Source: Amphiura filiformis (Eukaryota; Echinodermata; Ophiuroidea; Amphilepidida; Amphiuridae). Taken from it: a stretch of DNA of 64,000 bases. The position numbers and the translations under genes were made by a program. The DNA lies in NCBI RefSeq assembly GCF_039555335.1, contig NC_092642.1:24836262-24900261 (forward strand). Direction: 5' to 3'. Each line of letters starts with the position of its first letter. Position 1 is the stretch's first letter. The notes under the pieces were generated by a model. The model saw only the letters and a list, made by a program, of their open reading frames with translations. It was not told the origin of the DNA and ran no database searches. This document shows positions 1 to 10,531 of the stretch, piece by piece.

Positions 1-1413
1 CTCTCTCATTCTCCAAATCCCCTCCTCCCCTCTTCCTTCCTCCTCCCCTCCCAAGACTTCTCATAGGGGTGAATCTGCCCCTTCCCAACCCCCTCCCCTC
101 TTTGGGTACGCCACTATTTCTATACCAATCTCCTTCTTAAAATAAAATGAAATGGAAAATCTTAAAAACAACATTATAGGCCTATACTTATACTTACATG
201 TATACGTTTAGCGACTACTATTTATAATATAGTACAGCTCAACTGATCATACTTTTCCTACATTCGACCTTGCATGATTTTTGAGTTGACACAGTCATGA
301 AAATAACTATAGATACTTGACAGACCATTAGTAGCCCAGTTCTGAACCTTTTCATTGATCATTCATAACAATACGTATCTGATGGATCAGTAAGATAAGA
401 AGGGATTATAATATATCCGTAACCTTGATATTATAGTACATCTCGAGGAAAAAGTGCAATGGACATGTTTTCATTTTATGTTTCAAATATCCCGCGCATG
501 AAAATTGAGTATTTAACCCAAAATGGAAAATGGAACATTATTTATTGGAAATCTGTTTAGCAGATTTTTTTGACATCTTTTTCTGCACTGTATTATACCT
601 AAATTAAGAAATTTGATAAATATTGAAAGAAAATATAGGTCATCCAAAAAATTTTGATTTTTACACATTTTGGGGCAAAAAGGAAAAATAAGCAAATATA
701 TCAAAATCTGTTTTAACAGCTTCATTCATCAAGTCATAACAAACGGCCTACATGCTTAATTTCTAATAAAATATTGAAATTGTGAAAAATATAGGTATTT
801 ATTGATGTTCATGTTTTTTCTTGCAAATATTCTAATAATATGCAAATAATGAAATTGCAAAATAAAGTTTCTACATAGCATACATCTTTCAAGTGTGATG
901 TTCGAAATGACAGACATCAAAAAGAGATTCGATGAAATGTAAAGGTGTAGTAACAATTTTGGCATGGACTGTCTGGTTAGGAAAAGTACGGTAAGTTGAG
1001 TTGTATAATATAGATATGTGGAAATGGCAGCGTTCATACATTCTAATATGTAATCGATCAGCAAGAGCATTCAATTTATTTAAATGAAGCGCCTAAAGTC
1101 AGGTGGGCGGTAAAGATGATTGCATCGACAGCTAAAGCCTCCTTTATAGACTTCAGACCCACACAAGCACACATTTGGGATACGTGGGAACAATGGTACT
1201 ACTTTACACATTACTGCCCTTACACATTACTGTATTGTTGTCACTTATTGATACTCGCCTGTTGTGTAGAGCGTTAATATGATGCCGGATCAGTGACCAA
1301 TTTAATGGCGGAACCCCTTTGTTGGAAACAATGGTACCACTTATTAATAGCCTGTCGCACCTTCTAATCGGCATCAAACGAACAAAGCATTATATAATCT
1401 ATTGCGACTCTAT
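1..1413. other. no gene recognised
   Basis: Pyrimidine-rich start (1-60), then AT-rich sequence. Small reading frames on both strands (513-1074) have no recognisable domain or codon pattern. Could be intron or 5' flank of the channel gene. Confidence 0.5.
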
Positions 1414-1927
1414 AGCTGTGTTCACACATGCACTTATTACCGGTAATATTTTATCTAGGCTTATGTCCGATCGAATTAAATATTTCCGCTAATCCCTTAG
1501 CGCGTCCACATTTGTCGGCAATAGCGCTATACGCTGTCGAAGTTACGTAATAATCGGATTAACTACCATAGCAATAGGTGAATCATGATGATTACTTGCA
1601 CCTGTAAGATTAGTATCTTTGAAAAGACCAGTATTGTATTCAATCTATATGTTCAAAATTGTTTTCACCTATTGCTATGGTAATTAACCCGATAAATTGC
1701 GTAACTTCGCCAGCGTATGTCCGACGTGTTATGTCCGATAAGCCTATTACCGGTCATAAATCCCTCCTTTCTACATGAGCATCTTTTTTTTCACTGAAAA
1801 TTCACTTTCAATAAACGCCCCTCTTTAGAAAAAATTACAGACAATGCGGTAGGTATGTCATGTAAGAAAAATGCAAATTCAAAAGTTCCAAAATTAAGAC
1901 CAATTTTTGTATTTATGTAGGTTCTAT

Positions 1928-1940
1928 TATTATTATTATT

Positions 1941-1979
<39 letters not shown>

Positions 1980-1997
1980 ATTATTATTATTATTATT
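1928..1997. repeat. (TTA)n(TTG)n(TTA)n microsatellite
   Basis: Compound trinucleotide tract carried by transposon copy 1; its complement (AAT)n(AAC)n appears in copy 2 at about 51178-51257, so it travels with the element. Confidence 0.9.
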
Positions 1998-2978
1998 TTA
2001 GTTTGACAAAGTAGTCCCATTTTACAGTAGACTTAGCTCTGTATCGCATTTTATACATGTAGGCCCTACTATGGTGGACATCTTACATCTGAAAAATTGA
2101 CAAAAATAAAAAAAAATTACACTGACTCCCATCATCATGCTATTTTTTCTGGGGGGGTCCCAAATTTACAAAACGTCGGCTTCAATAAAATTGCGACCTC
2201 CCCTATTTCGGCAGCAAATATTTTATGACCCCCACCCCCACCGTTTACCCCCCAAAAAAAAAAACAGGCATCAGTCTTTTTGAATAAAATAAACACACTA
2301 TCTGTAGTCATGCTGTGTTGTGACTCCCTACATTTTGGTCATCAAAAATATTTTATGACACCCCCTATTTTTCTTTCCGTATATATTTGGGACCCCCTAA
2401 TCATCTTATAAAATGCAATTGCATGCCTTTCTGTTATCATGCTTATGGCTTAATAAATTTCATCTCCATCTACATCCAGGGCCATACTGCCCCCCTCCCA
2501 CTGAACCCTCTGGGGTTAACATTTGCTACCCCCCGAAACTCGTGTAGGTTATCCCAATAAGGATGGTCAATTGCTCCTGCTCAATTTTCACCCGATCATG
2601 GAGGGTGCGATGGAGAGTTTTCAGTGCCTTTATCACTACAGGTATCTGCTCCCCGACCGTATCAGGACCCCCCCCCCCTTGTCATGTAATAGCGTGGCTA
2701 TCTCCTCCCAAAGCTTTTTTTTATCCCAGAAATACTCTCCGTGTCTCTCCAAATTTTGCGTATAGCCAATGTTTCCTTGTCATTCCAATTGACCCCTCTA
2801 TGGGAACGGGAAATCACAAGCAGCAAATAAAAAAAGAAGCTAAAAGGGAAATGTAAGAAAGAACAGATTTTAATGTTCATTTTCAATGATTCTACCTGTT
2901 CAGTAATTCTTCCTGTTATAGTGAACGCTCCCATTTACTCATCTAACGGTGATGTCCGAAAAAAATAATCGCATCCCC

Positions 2979-3348
2979 AGGCCTTGCCGTTTGAGGCGAG
3001 CGATAGCTCTCGCTCGCCGCCGCTCGCCCAAACGCCCGAATTTTAGTGAGCGATTTTTCACTCGCCATAGACACTAAATATCACTCGCTGCGAATCTCCC
3101 AAAATCAGCCACTAAATCAGCCATTTCAGTATTTAATCGATGTGTACTCCCTCCAAGCGTAGAAAGTGAAAAATGTTAGCGCGCTTCGCGCGCATTTCAA
3201 CATAAATGTACATAAATACCGTGTCAAGACAGAAACTCTACTTGATTATTTCCTAAATAAGTGATATTTGTGAAAATTCGACCACTCGCCTACAATCATG
3301 CTAGCGAGTGATTAACCACTCGCCTTTAAAATCTAAACGGCAAGGCCT
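2979..3348. mobile_element. hAT-like MITE nested in transposon copy 1
   Basis: 370 bp with terminal inverted repeats AGGCCTTGCCGTTT / AAACGGCAAGGCCT, flanked by GCATCCCC (2971-2978) and GCATCCCG (3349-3356), an 8-bp duplication with one mismatch as hAT elements make. The interior is rich in CACTCGC/GCGAGTG repeats. Transposon copy 2 lacks it, giving a natural empty site. Confidence 0.75.
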
Positions 3349-3689
3349 GCATCCCGCTAGTTTATATTAATATTTGCAGCTGCAGCCATAAATTACTCTG
3401 CTTAAAATTTTGATATAGGCCTACTCACAATTACATCCGACAGCCCAATAGTGCTGCGTGTCCACACGTAATTACTATTACCGGTCGTAACGTTTCGATC
3501 GGTCTTAACAGCTCTTAACTCTGGTCATCTTCAGCCTTAAATTGTCGGATTTAAAGCACATTACGTCGGATATAGTAATTTTTTATATCCGACGCTCATT
3601 CACACTGCCACTTATATCCGATACTATTACCGACGTAATTTAAGTCCGGTAATAGTCCGACTGTGTGAACACGACGAGTCGGCAATAAC

Positions 3690-4199
3690 TCTATGTCCGA
3701 CGTGTTTATATCCGAGCTATTACCGGTCATAACTAACCGGAAATGGTCAGCAGAGCTAATGTCTCCTTCTCTTGCCAGTTCATTCCTCTATTGCGGTTGA
3801 TATTCGCACCTGCATCCATGATGATTTTGTTTTATCTCTCACTGGTCACACTATTTATACTCTGCTTCAAATCACTTGCGCGAGTGATTTAATTTAACCC
3901 GGAAGTGTTCTTCACGCTGAATCACGCAGAAAGGTGAAAGGTCACAGTTATATCCGACAGCCCAAAAGCGCTGTTCAGTGTTCACACGTAATTACTATTA
4001 CCGATCGTAACGTTTTGATCGGTCTTAACAGCTCTTTACCCTGGTCATCTTCGGATTTAAATTGTCGGATTTAAACCACATTACGTCGGATATAGTTATA
4101 TCCGACGCTCATTCACACTGCCACTTATACCCGATACTATTACCGACGTAATTTAAGTCCGGTATTAAGTGGTTTAAGTCCGACTGTGTGAACAAGGCT
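3690..4199 (-). mobile_element. diverged second Myb/SANT-element fragment at the end of copy 1
   Basis: Minus-strand 3746-3823 reads MDAGANINRNRGMNWQEKET, a diverged relative of the start of the Myb/SANT protein at 50365 (MAAAANININKRNRGVNWND). It is followed by the same right terminus as the main element. This is best read as a truncated, older family member abutting or nested with copy 1. Confidence 0.6.
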
Positions 4200-4212
4200 T
4201 CAGTGACATGTT

Positions 4213-4466
4213 TTAGAGGCCCTGCATGCTTTTATCGATTGGCTCCAAACAAAGGATTTGAACCGATGTCCTTCACCGTAATCATAGCGCAGGGCAGTCC
4301 ATTCAATCAAATGTTGTCATCAACCTATTTGATCGTAGTGCATTTGTTATTGTGTGAGACGAACTGTCGCGGTAGATTGCAATCATGCTTTTGTTGAATG
4401 CATTTGAGAAGTCCGCCATATTTACGGTATGATACGTCATCTGCACAACCTCTATATGAGTTGTAC
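4213..4466. repeat. dispersed ~250-bp repeat with tRNA-like B box, copy 1
   Basis: Matches 48704-48950 in the same orientation with small indels. Ends are TAGAGGCCCTGC and a related CACAACCTCTA, so they are weak inverted repeats. On the minus strand 4253-4263 reads GGTTCAAATCC, a Pol III B-box-like sequence, with a possible A box 30-40 bp upstream. It could be a tRNA-derived SINE head or a short MITE. It directly follows the right end of transposon copy 1. Confidence 0.6.
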
Positions 4467-4595
4467 AAAAACTTTCTTAAAGTTTCTTAAAATTCATTAT
4501 TATTTTGAGACAAATTTCTGTACCCATATTATATGTGCACAGATGGATCAGTGTTTTGTTCTATTTTCATTTGGTTTTAATTAAAGAACACGGGG

Positions 4596-5156
4596 CACAG
4601 TGTCATCGCCCCGATATCTTCATGGCAGAAATTGCCATGGTAAGTTGAATCCACCGCCACGCATGGCCATTTTGTATCGACCTGTTTAATAGTTTTGAGT
4701 CGCATAATGGGCCGAAGGACATCTGACTAAGGCTACTGACAATAGCTCCGATTAGCCGGTTACTGACCTCGCTGATGTGTGGGTCGAGCATGGTACGCCA
4801 TAGGTCATATTCTTTTAGACTACCTAAACGATTGGTCTATAGACTGCGCTATATAATTCGGCACATATAAATCAGAATTATTGTCAGTTTTTGACTCAAG
4901 ACGCACGGTTCTTTCTCAAGACGCAAGCTAACGACTATCATATCTGTTCAAAATATATATTCAAGTGCAAGGGACCACATCTGGTTTCTTTATACGAAAT
5001 CATTTAGGGGAGATATTCATTATTTTCTACCCCGGTATCCTAAGATTTTCTTCTCATATCAAACTCGTGCATAGCAAATTCATGTGTATCGATCCCGGGT
5101 ATTTATTTTAGTATCTCTGCTGACAAACTAATTATTAGCCAGGTGATGTCGGTGTG
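4596..5156. repeat. dispersed repeat, copy 1 (pair with 56974-57376)
   Basis: Begins CACAGTGTCATCGCC and ends GATGTCGGTGTG. The same order of sequence blocks occurs at 56974-57376 within a channel intron. Short minus-strand frames in both (about 62-65 codons) are similar, but because the DNA is repeated this is not evidence of coding. Class unknown. Confidence 0.65.
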
Positions 5157-5400
5157 CGGGGCCGCCGGGGGGATACTAATTCAAGTCCGAGTCCAACAAA
5201 AATACCGGACTCGGTCAGAGTCCATGCCTGGGTTGGGGCACTGAACTTTATATCTGATATGTATGTGTCTATCAGTGAAGTAGCTAAGGGCCCTAAAAAG
5301 TGGAGGTGGGGTCATTTGGTATTAAAAATTAAAAAGGGGGTCATTGGGTAAACATTTTAAACGATGGGGGTCACAGGTATTAAAAGTTCTCTAAAAACTA

Positions 5401-6417
5401 CAAGGTGTCCCAGAATGATTTATACCGCGTTAGAACAAAATATCACAAATATATAGTCAACAGTGTATCTAATCTTAATATGTGCAATACAATGCCACAC
5501 ATGTCTCCTACTTATTCTGTGACTTTCATGGAAATAGCTTGATTCGTTTTTGTGTGACATTGCTATTACTGAAAATTACTATTGCTATTACTGTAATTTA
5601 CAGTGCAAAGACATCATAACACATGGATCCTTTACCACCATCGTCCAGCCTCACTGTGCAATATATTGGAGAAATCCTACATTCTTTTATAGGAAATGCC
5701 AAATTTGGCACAAATGTAGAGCTTACAATGCTAAATAATTCTTGATATGGGATTAAGTGAAACATTTCAATATGACATCAGATATTTAGGTTGAAACACA
5801 TACTTTTTATGTGATTTTTACCTTAATTGTTACCCAAAATGTCATTATTACAGAGGATATAACTTCCTCAAGGATCCTCCGCAGTAAATTTTAATCTTCT
5901 TCGTCACGTAGCTGTGGGTTTGCCAATATATTGAGGACATAAATGCATGCTGTGACATTAAGGACGAACCTTCTCTATACTTTTATGAAAAATCCATCCC
6001 TGCCGGCATTTCAAATGATGAAACTCACACACCGCAATTATTGGCTTCAAAACTGCCGCCAAAGAAAGAATAGTTTAAGGTCACTCAAGCGTAGCAAATC
6101 CTTTATTCCATACAAGGATTACTTCGTAACATCATCAATAAATAATAGACTTTTTAGTAGAAGTAAGAACAGGACACAACAAATATACTGCATAACATTT
6201 TCCAAATAACTTAGTACTTTTACAGATTTTCAAAATAGGTTGCTTTGTCAAAACTTGGAATTCACCATTTGTCCTCTAACTTCTACTAGTAATGTCCAAA
6301 TCTGAGAAAGCTAAATATATGTAGAACGTAAAATGCAACACAATATGACCAATGGAAATGCCGTTCATACCTAAAAATTTCCATCTTCCTCGGTATAAAT
6401 CATTCTGGGACACCCTG
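5401..6417. mobile_element. mariner/Tc1-like element with GGTGTCCCAGAATG ends
   Basis: 1017 bp bounded by about 27-bp inverted repeats containing GGTGTCCCAGAATGAT; TA dinucleotides at 5399-5400 and 6418-6419 fit a TA target duplication. No transposase motif could be read in the interior, so it is treated as a non-autonomous or decayed copy. Confidence 0.75.
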
Positions 6418-6449
6418 TACATGTATCTACATGTATCACACAGCAGTAA

Positions 6450-6716
6450 GGGACCGTTTACAAACACTTGTTAGGGGAGCCTGGTGCAAAAATTTTCGGG
6501 GCCCCCTTTACAGACCTCAAAATGTCAGCCCCCCCCCCGCCCTTTTTTGACATGAAAATTATGGGTCAACCCCATAGAAAAGCATATAAACTCCATTTTC
6601 CAGGAAAATTTGTGGTCATTTTTTTCACGGCCCCCCTTTAGGAGGGTCAAAATTTCAGCCCCCCATTTTTTTTTGCATCAGCCCCCCCACCCCAACAAGT
6701 GTTTGTGAACGGTCCC
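6450..6716. mobile_element. PIF/Harbinger-like MITE
   Basis: 267 bp with 20+ bp inverted ends (GGGACCGTTTACAAACACTT against AAGTGTTTGTGAACGGTCCC) and TAA direct repeats at 6447-6449 and 6717-6719, the 3-bp TWA duplication typical of PIF/Harbinger. The interior is poly-C/poly-G-rich. Only 32 bp separate it from the mariner-like element. Confidence 0.78.
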
Positions 6717-6719
6717 TAA

Positions 6720-8023
6720 ATGTGGAAGTGGGGGTGTGTGTGTGTGTCACATTAGTTACATGTAAGTCACAGATGTACACAGGCCACAGGGGCTATGGAA
6801 GAGGCACCAGGCTGTGTGCAGCATAAATGTACATGGAGAGCAATGTATTCAGTGGGGGTGGGATAAATTATAGAAAAATATAATAATGAGAATAAAATAA
6901 ATAATAAAATAATAAAATAAATGATAATAATAATAATAGAATCACCCTTCAGAAATATCAAGAAGAAAATGTGTTGAAATGTTTTCCCAGTTTGACATTT
7001 TGTTACCAGTATATGCAAACAGCTTTCCTTTTTACCACATTCATTAAAGCAGGCCTGAAATTTTGGAATAACTACACATTTATACAAATCAGTTAGGGGC
7101 CCATATCCCACAATACTTTTATCAGTCAGTCTGTGTGGATTATGCTGTTACCAAACAAAACGGAACAAATGTGCAGCGAATAGTGAACACATACAAAGTA
7201 CACACGTATGTATTCTATCGGTCAGGGTTGTTCCATCTAGTGCACTTACATGTACACATTTCTCACATTTGTCAAAGGGCACACCCTCACAACATCCTTA
7301 TTGGATTGTACAGGGCCTTTGATTTCCAGTGAATTTTCTCCGCATAGAACACATCAATGTACATTAATTTTCCTTTTATAATTTATTGGGAGCGTATTCC
7401 CCTGATAAGAAATCAAACTTTTTAAATTGTTTCACAAAGAAGTATATTTATCATATGACATGTTTTGTGATTTCCCCCATTGAGTACAACGGTAAGTGTC
7501 CCCTGTGTCTGAGGGCGCAAGATGGAACAGCCGAATCTATCGCGAACGAACGACCGACAGAGTGTAGTAAAATACCATGTAATAACCATTCCCATACATG
7601 TATGTAAGGAGGAGCACAAAGTTACTATACACTAGGATGAGCTGCCATGCATACTGCATGGTCCAGTGTGCACTTTTTCTCTTTTTCACTGTGTTTCATG
7701 AATTAGAAAGTTCCATAAAAGAAGTTTTAGATATTGTTATACAGTATTTATTAAAATTATGCATAATTAATTATCAAGACCTAACCTGTTTTTTTCATCA
7801 CTGCTAACAATAATATGATTATGCTAATTCACAAATATTATCCTAAATAATGGTGGATATGTAGGATACATAACAGATGACTTATTTGACAGCCCACAAT
7901 TTTAGGAAAAAGGACAAATAAAGTGAAGTCAGCAAATTTTAAAACAAATTTGAGATCTATGTTGACATTTTTAGGTATAATCAGTTCACATTATACATGG
8001 ATTTAATTGCATGGCTTCGAGTC
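6720..8023. other. no gene recognised
   Basis: GT-repeat near 6735-6748, a (TAA)n-type AT-rich patch at 6880-6942, then unremarkable AT-rich DNA. Short frames at 7135-7807 on both strands show no domain. Confidence 0.5.
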
Positions 8024-8135
8024 CGAGTCCTTGTGTGTCCGAGTCCGAGCCGAGCCAAGTCTTTTTATGTCCGAGTCCGAGTCCGAGCCGAGTCCGAGTC
8101 CGACAAAAAGTGGACTCGAGTCCGATTTCGGACTC
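8024..8135. repeat. (GTCCGA)n hexanucleotide repeat
   Basis: Imperfect runs of GTCCGA/GAGTCC with GAGCCG interruptions. A shorter related patch lies at about 5183-5226. It abuts the 3' break of the Penelope-like RT relic. Confidence 0.85.
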
Positions 8136-8139
8136 GAAC

Positions 8140-9010
8140 GATACATCACTGCAGGTGACCCCGCGCCATGGATTTGCTGATAGTAATTTCCATTATAAAC
8201 AAAGTATGTACAATTCAAACACACTTCAAGGAGTTTTATCACATGCGCAGCAGACAGGCGGTGCAATCACTAAGTGTGTTGTCCTGTTCCAGACGAGCTT
8301 GAATAATTCTTAATGTTTTATCAACGGGTACAGAGGTCAAAAGAGCAGTAACATCATAAGATCTTAGTTCTTTGTCCTCCTCTACAGTTTCGTTCTTAAT
8401 TCGCTCGGCGAACATCTGGGAATTGGCAACGTGATGTACTGTCTTACCAACAAGAGGGGCTAAAATGTCAGCAACCAATAAGCACTACTGTATGTGATTG
8501 ACCCGACGCTACTCACAATGGGTCTAATGGGTCGGTTAATACTACCCTCTTTCTCGATTTCAAGAAGCACAGATGTTAATTGTTTCTTGTACTTACTGGT
8601 TGGATCCTTTTTACCTAAGTTCTTGTAGGTATTGGTGTCACTAAGAAGTTTCTCACACTTGGGATTGTATTCCTCACTATTCAAGGCTAAGATGACCACT
8701 AATCTTCCCGTATCGGCTGGTAATATTTGGATTGACTGATCTTTCTGAAGCTATTGCAAAGCTTCCCTCTTCTCTTTAGAAAGGTTAGAATCAATCTTAT
8801 CACAGTTAGGGCGACTGACAAGGTTGACTACTTTAGCTCTCAGTTCGCCAGCCTCACCTGGTGGAAGTTTGCGACATGCCGATTCAGTAGATGTAACGAT
8901 GTCAACAACAGGTAATTTTGCGAGTGTAACTGCAAAATTCAGCCCCTTTACTAGGACTGACAGTTCCGAATCGTTTAACAGTCTGTCTGAGCAGTTCTTT
9001 AACCATTTAC
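8140..9010 (-). mobile_element. Penelope-like element reverse transcriptase relic
   Basis: Minus-strand pieces in three frames follow the order of Penelope-like RT: from about 9005 down, LNDSELSVLVKGLNFAVTLA; then RPNCDKIDSNLSKEKREALQ, a stop, and QKDQSIQILPADTGRLVVIL; then RPIRPIVSSVGSITY, LAPLVGKTVHHVANSQ, LRSYDVTALLTSVPVDKTL, and finally VIKLLEVCLNCTYFVYNG with QQIHGAGSPAV. These match the KGLNFA, ILPADKG, RPIVSSIGS, DV-x-ALFTSVP, TYF and GAxxGSP blocks of the family. At least one stop and two frameshifts are present; the YxDD box and the GIY-YIG endonuclease are missing. Confidence 0.85.
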
Positions 9011-9118
9011 TGATACACTCCGAGGCGATATTATTTCCTTTTTTCTGTGTATGTCACTCGATAGTGATTACATCCACCGAATTTGATGACAATCCAACAA
9101 TATAATTATACTTAGATG

Positions 9119-10160
9119 ACATTGACATGACCTTGACCACTAAAAGGCACATCTACGGGGTGAGGCCACTAGGTGTACCAAATATGTGCCCTGTGGCTCT
9201 TTTAGATTTGTAGATAGCCCTGTCAATATGAAGCATTAGAAGAAGGAGGGGAAGGTAAACTAGATGACACTGTTGCGTTTGAGCAAACACGAATATATGT
9301 GCCTATGCCTGTGATTCCCACCCTAACCCTCATGACCTTGACATGACCTTGACCATTTTCGGCACTTGATGGTGATCACATCCACCAAGGTTGATTGCAA
9401 TCCAACAATATATACTTAGATGATCTTGACATGAACTTGACTATTTTTGGCACTCGATGGTGATCATATCCACCAAGTTTCATGGCAATTAATTAACTAT
9501 GCTCGTATATGGTGATCACATCCACAAAGTTTGATGGCAATCTAACAATCTATACTTCATTGACCTTGACAATATGTACAATATATACTCGGATGACCTT
9601 GAAATGACCTTGACCATTTTTGGCACTCGATGGTGAACACATCCACCAAGGTTGATTGCAATCCAACAATATATACTTAGATGATCTTGACATGAACTTG
9701 ACTATTTTTGGCACTCGATGGTGATCATATCCACCAAGTTTCATGGCAATTAATTAACTATGCTCGTATATGGTGATCACATCCACAAAGTTTGATGGCA
9801 ATCTAACAATCTATACTTCATTGACCTTGACATGACCTTGACTATTTTCGACAATCGATATTGATCTCATCCACCACGGTGTGATCACAATCCTACTATC
9901 TTTATTCTGATGACCTTGACATGACCTTTTTTTGGCATCCGATGGTGATCTCATCAACCAAGTTTGATAGCAATCCAGCAATTTACTCAGATGACCTTGA
10001 CATGATCTTGACCATTATTGGCACTCGATGGTGATTTCATCCACCAAGATTGATGATAATCTATAAAAAAAAGCTATACTCGGATGACCTTGGAGCCCGC
10101 GACCTTCGACTTTTGGGGACATAAGGCACATCTACGGGGTGAGGCTATTATATGTGCCAC
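9119..10160. repeat. GATGACCTTGACATGACCTTGACC minisatellite
   Basis: About ten degenerate units of roughly 80-90 bp, each with a CCTTGACATGACC block, GGCACTCGATGGTGATC, a CATCCACCAAG block and a CAATCCAACAATATATACT block. A longer segment, 9377-9571, looks identical by eye to 9638-9832 (offset 261 bp), so recent internal duplication has occurred. The array ends about 110 bp before the first HYR exon. Confidence 0.85.
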
Positions 10161-10273
10161 ATATGAGCCCTGCACGCGTCCCTTATTAATCAGAATTTAA
10201 AATAAATTACAAATTAGTTTGAGATGACTATAAATTGCCTCTTTAAAAGCTAATGTGACGTGTTTTCTTTCAG

Positions 10274-10531
10274 TATCGGAAATCATCACAATAATGGGAT
10301 GTCCAGATGATATTACGAAAGAGATAGGATCAAATGTTGATAATGTTGAAGTCTCCTGGATTCCACCTACTGTAGATTTAACTACTAGCATTGACAGTGG
10401 AAACGAATCTCTTGTCTCTAACGTTTCGACCAACTACATGCCTGGAGATCGATTTTTTCCTGGTGTGACGATCATTGGTTACGAATTTCGATCTGATACG
10501 ATTTGCTCCTTTAACGTGACTGTTCTTGTAG
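10274..10531 (+). CDS. exon: HYR domain 1
   Basis: Acceptor TTTCTTTCAG ends at 10273; donor GTATGT begins at 10532. 86 codons, phase 1-1. The product shows the HYR plan: an early Cys (GCPDDI), V-x-W-x-P-P near the middle (VSWIPP), a G-x-x-F-x-x-G-V-T turn (GDRFFPGVTIIGYEF) and a closing C-S-F-N-V-T-V strand. The usual D-x-x-G-N before the second Cys is replaced by RSDTI. HYR domains are immunoglobulin-like adhesion modules of extracellular proteins. An in-frame stop follows directly past the donor, as expected for an intron. Confidence 0.85.

Larger units (their letters stand above)
1414..4199 (-). mobile_element. 2.8-kb DNA transposon, copy 1 (Myb/SANT family, non-autonomous)
   Basis: Starts AGCTGTGTTCACACATGC and ends GTGTGAACAAGGCT, so both termini share an outward TGTTCACAC core. 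Most of its length matches the reverse complement of 49011-51789, including a (TTA)n(TTG)n tract and a subterminal hairpin at about 1532-1715 built on CCATAGCAATAGGTG and its complement. On the minus strand about 2500-2934 holds a frame-broken copy of the Myb/SANT reading frame seen intact in copy 2 (RGVNWNDKETLAIRKIWRDT readable). Its right terminus is duplicated: a GTGTGAACACGAC end at about 3677 and a second at 4199. No transposase was seen. Placement with PIF/Harbinger-like elements rests only on the Myb/SANT accessory frame and is uncertain; no clear target duplication was found. Confidence 0.7.
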
